37,374 nucleotides of DNA from Phycisphaerales bacterium (GTDB lineage Bacteria; Planctomycetota; Phycisphaerae; UBA1845): positions 1-37,374 of the forward strand of contig JABFSN010000057.1 of the NCBI GenBank assembly GCA_013140575.1. The letters run 5' to 3'. The notes under the pieces are model-generated. The model did no database searches, was not told the DNA's origin, and saw only the letters and a list, made by a program, of their open reading frames with translations. Shown here in pieces: positions 33,301-37,374 of the stretch (positions within the stretch are counted from its first letter, which is position 1; every line of letters starts with the position of its first letter). The position numbers were made by a program, and so were the translations under genes.

Positions 33301-36263
33301 AACTTCGTTACACTCCACCGGGCGGACAGCTCTGCAAAGACAAGGTCAAGATCTCCGTCGGCGAAGTTGAATTTACGGATACGAACGCACCGGAGTACAC
33401 GGGCAGCCGTTACGAACTAATGGACCTGATTAAACTCTACGATCGCGCGCCACGCGTGGACATCACCACCGGTTCCGTGCCGTCGTCCGGCGGGGCCGGC
33501 GTCGCACCCATTAACGGCACGATCGAGAATCCCATCGCGCCTGTGGCCCAATCCGACGTGACCGTCAACGGCGAAGTTGTCACCACGCTAAGCGTGACTC
33601 AGTGGGGTCCCAACAACATGGGACCCTTCGAGCAGATTTTCGGCAAGAACATGTCCCTCACGGACTATGACCAGCTCTTCAAAGTTGACGTGAAGGACGT
33701 GCAGGGAACCCACGGCTGGGACAAGCTTGTGGCGATCGCAGAGTATCAGACCTCGGACGCGCCTCCGGCGACTCCTCCCAACCCATACAACTACTCCGGC
33801 GCATTCACCGGACGTGCTTCGCGCCCCGAGGACTTGACGCCCACCCCGACCGGCGAGAATTTCAGTTTCCGAATCTCCGTGGTGGACCCGCTGCAGGAGG
33901 CGGACATGATCACGGTCAGCCTCAGCACCGGCGTGGACGCAACGTCCATCAAGTTGAATCGCGAAGGCTCTACCATCCGCTTCTCCAACGGCCCGTTGTA
34001 CCTGGTCACCGAATCGCTGGTGATGCCGCCGGGAACGCCTCAGGACATCATCGACACCCGCGCCAAAGGCCGCCTGGGTCGGTCCCTGCTCGCCGAGTAC
34101 ACCTTGTACTCTGGGCCCCCGTGTGAGGATCATGCTCTTTCCGTGGGGGGACAATTCGTGGACTTCGTGCCGCCCGCCGGAGAGACGCCGAGCGACGTAA
34201 TCACCGCCGGCCTGCCCAGGGACGTTGGCTTCGGTAAGACCATTCGCGCCGTCGTCGGTGCGCCCGGCGACATCCCCGGACTTCCGACGGAAAACGGCAT
34301 CCCCTATCTCTCCGGATTCGTCGGCGGACGCGATTACCGCGACTTCTTCATCAACTTTGACACGAGCGCCGTTCGGTTTTACCGGGTCGATCAGAATCCG
34401 GGCACACCCGGCTATGACCTTTACAAATCGTCCGCTACGAAACCGTTGTTTCCCCTGGCGTCCGACAAGGCCGGCGCCCCCGATCCCGATCCCGCGGGCG
34501 CCACGCTTGTGGAAGTCGAGCCGGGCGGATTCCTGCACCTCGACGTCGGTGTCGCCGGGGTGGATGTTGAAACCATCAGACCCGTCCGTGGAGCAATCAT
34601 CGTCAACGTCCTGGTGGACGGGCTCGGTGCGGGGTTCCCGCAGGCGGGCTTCGCTCCCGCGGCGCCCCCGAACTTCCAGACTCTGCTTTCGTCCCTTCCG
34701 AATTTCAAGCGGTTGGTGGGCAACGGCTCGCGCGACATTTCTCATTACAACGGGCGGACCACGTTCCCGTCCATAACATTTTCCGCGTGGTCCTCCTGGG
34801 CGACCGGGAAGGACCCGAACGTACACGGCGTCACGGGCAGCAATTTCTTTGTTCGGAATCTGGCGGCCGACCCGTTCTGGATGGGGTCCGCGGAAATGGA
34901 CTGGCCCATCGAACACGTCAGTTTTCACGGACCGTTTGACCCGGTTCAGGACCTGGACGCATCGAGCGTATGGCACGAAATAGGTACGCTAAACTCGTCC
35001 ATCCGTCCCGGCGTGCCCACGCTCTATGAAGCCATGAACGACCATGGACTCCTCTCCGCCGTGGTTTACCATTTCGTCTATCGCGGCGCGACCAACCGGA
35101 GACATCCGTCGGAATTCGACGGCGCGCTGTTTCACCACGGCGGCACGGGCAAGGCCGATGATTTGTCGGGTACACGCACCAGTCTCCTCGAATTGATGGA
35201 TCCCGATCCCGCCATGAGCCTCGCGCATATTCGGACGCCGCAGGTGCTGACGGTCTATTTCCCGGGACTGGACAACAACGTTCACAACAATCCCAGCTAT
35301 CTGACCGTCGGGGCGGACCATCTGCGATTCAACGATCGGATGCTCGGCAGCCTGGTTCGCATTCTCGACCAATGGAACCTGCTCGAGGGCGCCCGCTTCA
35401 CGATCACCGGCGATCACGGCTTGACCGAGGTGGTCAAGGACGACGCTCATTCGATAGTCATCGAAACTTCCTTCGACGAAGAATTGGAGGATGTCTTCGA
35501 CTCAATGAGCTGGGACGTCCTGGATTTGGCCGCGTACAGTGGAAAGGGCGATTACAACGCCGTCGCCGCGCTCAACGGAGGCATCGCCCATATTTACCTG
35601 CGCAACCGCCACAACGGAAACACCAGTTGGGCGATTCCGCCGGACTATGCGTTGGATGTGATTCCGCTGGCGCAGCGATTCTACGATATGAGCGTCGGTC
35701 TCGACGTGGACGGCAACAAGGAGGACGAAATTCTGGGGGCCCTCGAACTCGTCCTGATGCGCGACGCCACCGGACCGGAAGGATTCGCTGCGCCCTACAA
35801 GATCGGATTCCGCTACGCGGGCACGGAGGGAAGCTTCGTTCCGATCTCGGTCCCCGGCGGCGTCGGATTCGACTGCAACGGTGCCGGAATGCCGCTGGTG
35901 CCTCCGGCGTACGTGGATTTCGTCGCCAACATCGACCGCCTGCGGGACATCCGATCCGGCGACATTATCCTTCTGTCCAACATCAGCAAGCGACATCGAA
36001 ACTGCGTGAATCCGGCCATCACCGGGCAGCCCTACGACGGCGGACACTATTTTGGCGATCCGCTGGATTCGTGGCACGGTAGCGCCTACGACACCGACAT
36101 GACCATCCCCATCATCTTCTCGTTCCCCGGTGGAGAGGGACAGGAACTCGACGATTTCTTCAATACCGTGAATGCCAGTGTACCGTCGCAGCCCGGACCG
36201 GCTCGGATCACGGACATTGTCCCCACCCTGTACAAACTTCTGACCGGAGAAAACATGCCATGA
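27384..36263 (+). CDS. Giant secreted multidomain protein: beta-helix, dockerin, Ig-like, Cys-Cys-rich region and phosphodiesterase domain
   Basis: About 2959 residues with a signal peptide (L-L-C-A-V-C-L-L-L-A-S-G-T-E-A). The domain order is: right-handed beta-helix of the choice-of-anchor Q type (about 55-518); SbsA-like Ig domain (525-615); a two-loop dockerin (648-702, G-D-A-N-H-D-G and D-L-N-S-D-G-N); several Ig-like domains including two invasin-type (to about 1235); a carboxypeptidase-regulatory-like domain (about 1245-1340); a 245-residue stretch with 39 Cys-Cys pairs (1516-1760); further beta domains; and a C-terminal alkaline-phosphatase-fold domain of the type I phosphodiesterase/nucleotide pyrophosphatase kind (about 2400-2950). 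Its catalytic set is visible: Asp2412, the Thr2460 nucleophile in TTFPS, Asp2630 and His2634 (GLDNNVH), Asp2677-His2678 (GDHG) and His2898. It likely acts outside the cell as a surface or matrix protein with hydrolase activity. Confidence 0.88.
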   Translation: MPWSHRNRSRLLCAVCLLLASGTEAQVDLSEARELANDILAARAISGPTTQGGGGVLYVDGASTGPVHDGSTWCKAFVYLQDALTTAAGSGGAISEIRVAAGTHKPDRGAGQTPLNKNATFNLFSGISLKGGYAGCSAANPDARDFQTYQTILSGDLAGNDGPGFVNYGDNSCHIVRAWTVLNVALEGFTIQSAEGALCGAGGGILNAGSGLIVRSCVFRDNRAQAGSAVYNLATNAGFVDCQFVRNRSTAGNGGAIISQFSAARYTNCLFLDNETLSGRGGAIYSEMALLSLGPPKLVNCRFIGNSAPLSGGAIHNRSAAPILVNCLFSGNVTPGDGGALANVEGGDPADAVLVNCTFGGNSAGGSGGGIFNDGAVLSITHGIFWNNTDAGGSDESAQLHNVSDLPIVDYTCVQGWVGTLGGIDNFGANPLFANPAGVDAVVGTDDDDLRLLSNSPCIDVGNNARIGLDVTDLDADGNIAEGVPFDPEGSPRILDGDGNEELAGIPATIDLGAYEAGETPGPNPPRITAIHPAAGQWITDNVGLPTFAMTFDHNVSVPAGAVSARGAVAGPITGFTTSYDANTRTLAVAFDSAIRDDRVTIVLDFTTADSLGRALDGEIDNPSAAGLPSGDGVAGGQAVFRVNVLQGDANHDGIVDVFDRAIIRVALGSAIGGATYNALADLNSDGNVNALDVGIYSLAEGNTLPPGDGTTPYVTSITPDPLSGLSADLDAVTVHFSEPLVVGIGQRTCYLIDASGAIHVPATVDLAADGRSATYRYTPALPFCGDYSVRVSNAPGDATDTLLFTPSAAAVLSGLSAPPPAPVLDDPAPLLTDDTTITVNGSAQSGATIAVSGHGGVCGVIGQTACEISAGPDGTFSIDLTLAVNHVNHIFFSAISACNGLAGAPVTKIITHDTEDPFVYIDFPLNGDEITTATTDVAGRVADSMSGSMGLAVSVNGISAAVDDGIGTNGTFFRPTVPLVVGANLITVVATDALGNSAQHQVTVNRVMVDPDDPVITRDTVNSGNGQSAPVHALVANPIRVLVMDGDGTPFENKVVTFNVTRSDGLLNATPPMTANDGTRMLQVHTDAAGRASAYWRLGTDAGSGNNRVEVVSNGAAGTVVFCASATPGPVNQINIGSGNNQRAEVGADAPLPLRVWVSDGCNGIAGQPVKFQVIRGDGRVNAQNTVVVSTGQTGHVEVNLTLGFAPGNNTIEASLVEPPGTLPVKQPARFQAFGLARDQATTTFAGVVFSNGGQPIQNAQCILTVTGQFYAPILTDADGRFQFDNIVHYGAAFLYINGASATHVGGVECTTPEGIVAPCTFPFLTYDTIVVPNAANSLSTPVMLPPLDPRSRVPYDGTTDVVLQVMTEDPDNPGQSIVAIEGLKMLVKAGSVTLRDGVIPTPASPAYLSLNQVHEDDIPMPIPDGASPPFAWTVQPAGARFNPPIEITYPNMTGLAPGSIAYFLSFNHDTARFEIVASAHVTEDGSSIVSDPGDGLALAGWGCNCPPYSVTGDCCSGGCDDDCCDGTCCGCSCCPEKCCNGQCCHDCCGGECCDGECCEGVCCGPGEICCDGECFKGELCNGECCEGECCDGVCCSEGDTCCDGQCCAGPCCPETGECCPSTDKSCCDGECCGGPCCDATGECCPASDKSCCNNECCAGLCCNDVCCEAGDESCCNDSCCEGPCCQNNCCSSGESCCGPFCCAPGKSCCNSETGLCCDPGTMCCDGEDCCEPDEECCNGICCPPDQMCCNGMCRPVSCSFSVDPGHGCPGNTIQLELTGTCRPPCWSMSPAPEVQPQHATISVLGSIPCDNEPHAIYVSVAIHDDAPLGPISFTLVATAPNGTKCQSSGTVIVENINLAFDGLPEETEEDPGGVLCVNNDDDDFDGKADKLHPEQVEGEDDLKTLYLSLNGLPGGGTATLTGGGSRVRVYEGPEKVDLVTIPASFPSSELPKTLWVEGVQASSAARDVTFELRYTPPGGQLCKDKVKISVGEVEFTDTNAPEYTGSRYELMDLIKLYDRAPRVDITTGSVPSSGGAGVAPINGTIENPIAPVAQSDVTVNGEVVTTLSVTQWGPNNMGPFEQIFGKNMSLTDYDQLFKVDVKDVQGTHGWDKLVAIAEYQTSDAPPATPPNPYNYSGAFTGRASRPEDLTPTPTGENFSFRISVVDPLQEADMITVSLSTGVDATSIKLNREGSTIRFSNGPLYLVTESLVMPPGTPQDIIDTRAKGRLGRSLLAEYTLYSGPPCEDHALSVGGQFVDFVPPAGETPSDVITAGLPRDVGFGKTIRAVVGAPGDIPGLPTENGIPYLSGFVGGRDYRDFFINFDTSAVRFYRVDQNPGTPGYDLYKSSATKPLFPLASDKAGAPDPDPAGATLVEVEPGGFLHLDVGVAGVDVETIRPVRGAIIVNVLVDGLGAGFPQAGFAPAAPPNFQTLLSSLPNFKRLVGNGSRDISHYNGRTTFPSITFSAWSSWATGKDPNVHGVTGSNFFVRNLAADPFWMGSAEMDWPIEHVSFHGPFDPVQDLDASSVWHEIGTLNSSIRPGVPTLYEAMNDHGLLSAVVYHFVYRGATNRRHPSEFDGALFHHGGTGKADDLSGTRTSLLELMDPDPAMSLAHIRTPQVLTVYFPGLDNNVHNNPSYLTVGADHLRFNDRMLGSLVRILDQWNLLEGARFTITGDHGLTEVVKDDAHSIVIETSFDEELEDVFDSMSWDVLDLAAYSGKGDYNAVAALNGGIAHIYLRNRHNGNTSWAIPPDYALDVIPLAQRFYDMSVGLDVDGNKEDEILGALELVLMRDATGPEGFAAPYKIGFRYAGTEGSFVPISVPGGVGFDCNGAGMPLVPPAYVDFVANIDRLRDIRSGDIILLSNISKRHRNCVNPAITGQPYDGGHYFGDPLDSWHGSAYDTDMTIPIIFSFPGGEGQELDDFFNTVNASVPSQPGPARITDIVPTLYKLLTGENMP
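31929..32665 (+). repeat. Cys-Cys-rich coding repeat (39 CC pairs in 245 residues)
   Basis: The translated segment is a run of C-C pairs spaced two to eight residues apart, with frequent G-E-C-C, C-C-D-G, C-C-N-G, K-S-C-C and G-P-C-C. At DNA level it is a degenerate TGCTGC-based tandem repeat. The spacing recalls granulin-like cysteine knots, but no full granulin consensus is met. Confidence 0.85.
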
Positions 36264-37186
36264 ACGCCGCCCATTCCGATGCCGCCCGGTCCGGGGTCCC
36301 GTTGAGGAACCGCTGTCGATTCCCCCGGCCCATCCCGTTCGCCGCGCGCCGCGACGTGCGTCCGGTCCCCCTTTGCGCGTTGTTCGGCGCCGTGCTGCAC
36401 ATCGCAGCGCCGAATGCATTGTGCCAGCGAGCCGATGCCGTGCCGGCGCGCGATGCGTCGTCGTTTCGCGAAGCGGAGACCCCCGGCTGGGAGGCGGACG
36501 CCGGCTTCATGCGCAACGGCGGCTACTGCGGTCCGCCGGTTCAAGCGCAGCGGTTCAAGTACCGGCCGGAAGATGCGTCGCGCGGCGAGGCCATCGTCGA
36601 CGTGGTTCAACATGCCGCCGATTACACGTTTGCCGTTCACGACTTTTTCGGCACATTTGACGCCTTTCTCCGCGACGACGATCCGGCCGATTCCACGTTC
36701 CGGTTCGTACGTTGGTCGCGCATCGGGGGGACGGCCGTCGTCTGTGACGCGCGCCGCCCTGACGGCGATCGCCTTCGCGGGCTGATCGGCTGGTTCCGCG
36801 AGGCGCCCGGGGGCGTGGTGACGGTCTTGATCGGATACGAGGATCTGGACGGCCCCCCGGCGATGCTGGTGGATGATTACCTGAAGCTTCATCCGAGTAC
36901 GGTGGTCGCGGATACGGCGTCGTCCACCGCCTTTTTTGACCGCTGGCGTACGGACGACGTTTCCAAGTGGATCGCCGTCCTCGAAGCCCGCGGCGACGAG
37001 GACGGGACCCTTCGACGGGCCGCGGCGCGCCTTCGTCGGTACGACGGGACCGCGTTCGGCATGGCCGATTGCGTGAACTGGCGGAACGACTCAGATCGCC
37101 GGTCGCGCGGATTGGCGTCCGCGACCTCGTCGATGCGGGCCTGGCTCCGTCAGCAGCGCGACGCGCGGGGGGTCGAGCGGCGATGA
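36260..37186 (+). CDS. Hypothetical exported protein coupled to the giant phosphodiesterase protein
   Basis: A 308-residue protein whose ATG overlaps the preceding stop (ATGA), so it is translated together with the giant protein. A hydrophobic stretch at about 36-50 (V-P-L-C-A-L-F-G-A-V-L-H-I-A-A) after a long basic leader could be a signal peptide ending near L-C-Q. The mature part has motifs I cannot assign to a family: N-G-G-Y-C-G-P-P-V-Q-A-Q-R-F-K-Y-R-P-E-D, H-A-A-D-Y-T-F-A-V-H-D-F-F-G-T-F and G-T-A-F-G-M-A-D-C-V-N-W. Coupling suggests it works with or matures the giant protein. There is no catalytic signature; function unknown. Confidence 0.68.
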   Translation: MNAAHSDAARSGVPLRNRCRFPRPIPFAARRDVRPVPLCALFGAVLHIAAPNALCQRADAVPARDASSFREAETPGWEADAGFMRNGGYCGPPVQAQRFKYRPEDASRGEAIVDVVQHAADYTFAVHDFFGTFDAFLRDDDPADSTFRFVRWSRIGGTAVVCDARRPDGDRLRGLIGWFREAPGGVVTVLIGYEDLDGPPAMLVDDYLKLHPSTVVADTASSTAFFDRWRTDDVSKWIAVLEARGDEDGTLRRAAARLRRYDGTAFGMADCVNWRNDSDRRSRGLASATSSMRAWLRQQRDARGVERR

Positions 37187-37267
37187 CGTCCGTAGTGGGT
37201 GGAATGGCGTATGCCCCGTTCCGGGGGATTCACGGGAATGACCGATCGTCGGCGAGGGATGCAACCG

Positions 37268-37374
37268 ATGCAAAAAAAATCGCGGACCGCGTTTAATTTT
37301 GGAACGCGCCTCAAATCCAGCCTTGCAACACTACTGGGATGTTGCGCGGTTGGTTTCGCCCAAGGCCCCTGTCC
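37268..37374 (+). CDS. Exported protein, N-terminal fragment (cut by window edge)
   Basis: The ATG at 37268 opens a frame that runs to the window edge without a stop: MQKKSRTAFNFGTRLKSSLA followed by T-L-L-G-C-C-A-V-G-F-A-Q-G-P-C. This is a typical signal peptide with a basic start, a hydrophobic core and an A-x-A-like end near F-A-Q. A GAGGGA site lies about eight bases upstream. Only 35 codons are visible, so the product is unknown. Given its neighbours, another large secreted protein is plausible. Confidence 0.55.
   Translation, partial: MQKKSRTAFNFGTRLKSSLATLLGCCAVGFAQGPC

Noticed and set aside
33588-34976. 462-codon minus-strand frame inside the giant phosphodiesterase gene
   Set aside because: Lies opposite continuous, motif-bearing coding sequence; Arg/Gly-rich with no recognisable domain.

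Overview
The window reads as chromosomal DNA of a GC-rich member of the Planctomycetota, probably a Phycisphaerae-like or uncultured lineage. The evidence is an ECF sigma factor overlapping a Ser/Thr kinase with a TPR tail, very large secreted proteins built from D-C-N-x-N-x-x-P-D-E-C-D calcium-loop repeats, dockerin-like and beta-helix ('choice-of-anchor Q') modules, and intergenic AGCCCC/GGGGCG palindromes. This placement is inference from gene content; no rRNA or tRNA gene was seen.

Left end (1-1703, all minus strand): a small accessory block. It holds a HicB-like antitoxin, a DUF4258-type toxin, a YgiT-type zinc-finger protein without a normal start codon, an FRG-domain protein, and the first 25 codons of ribonuclease HI running off the left edge.

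Metal-efflux region (1760-15751): a minus-strand series runs from 12631 down to 1760. It encodes a three-module YHS-like secreted protein, a small membrane protein, an outer-membrane efflux lipoprotein, a membrane-fusion protein with three metal-binding CxMHP/CPxCGM modules, a CusA-like RND pump and an aldehyde dehydrogenase. Three copies of an 86-87 bp palindromic element occupy the two junctions inside the efflux genes and the leader of the outer-membrane gene. Divergently, on the plus strand, lie an ECF sigma factor, its zinc-finger anti-sigma factor, a lipoprotein with a Met/His tail and a 29-residue Met-rich membrane microprotein. Together these look like a regulated envelope copper/silver export and binding system. 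The pump keeps the three methionines of the CusA metal site, as aligned from memory.

Middle (15749-21862): a coiled-coil protein, a fumarylacetoacetate-hydrolase-family enzyme, a short hicA-like remnant, and the ECF sigma/kinase pair. The kinase carries an anti-sigma-type zinc finger at its N terminus, which suggests the sigma factor is held by the kinase it overlaps.

Right end (22236-37374): two giant secreted proteins (about 1694 and 2959 aa), a translationally coupled hypothetical protein, and the start of another secreted protein. The first giant alternates calcium-loop repeats with four copies of a ~135-residue Cys-containing module and ends in a beta-helix. The second has a beta-helix, Ig-like domains and dockerin loops, then a 245-residue stretch with 39 Cys-Cys pairs, and finally a nucleotide pyrophosphatase/phosphodiesterase-type catalytic domain. 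This last architecture is the most unusual object in the window.
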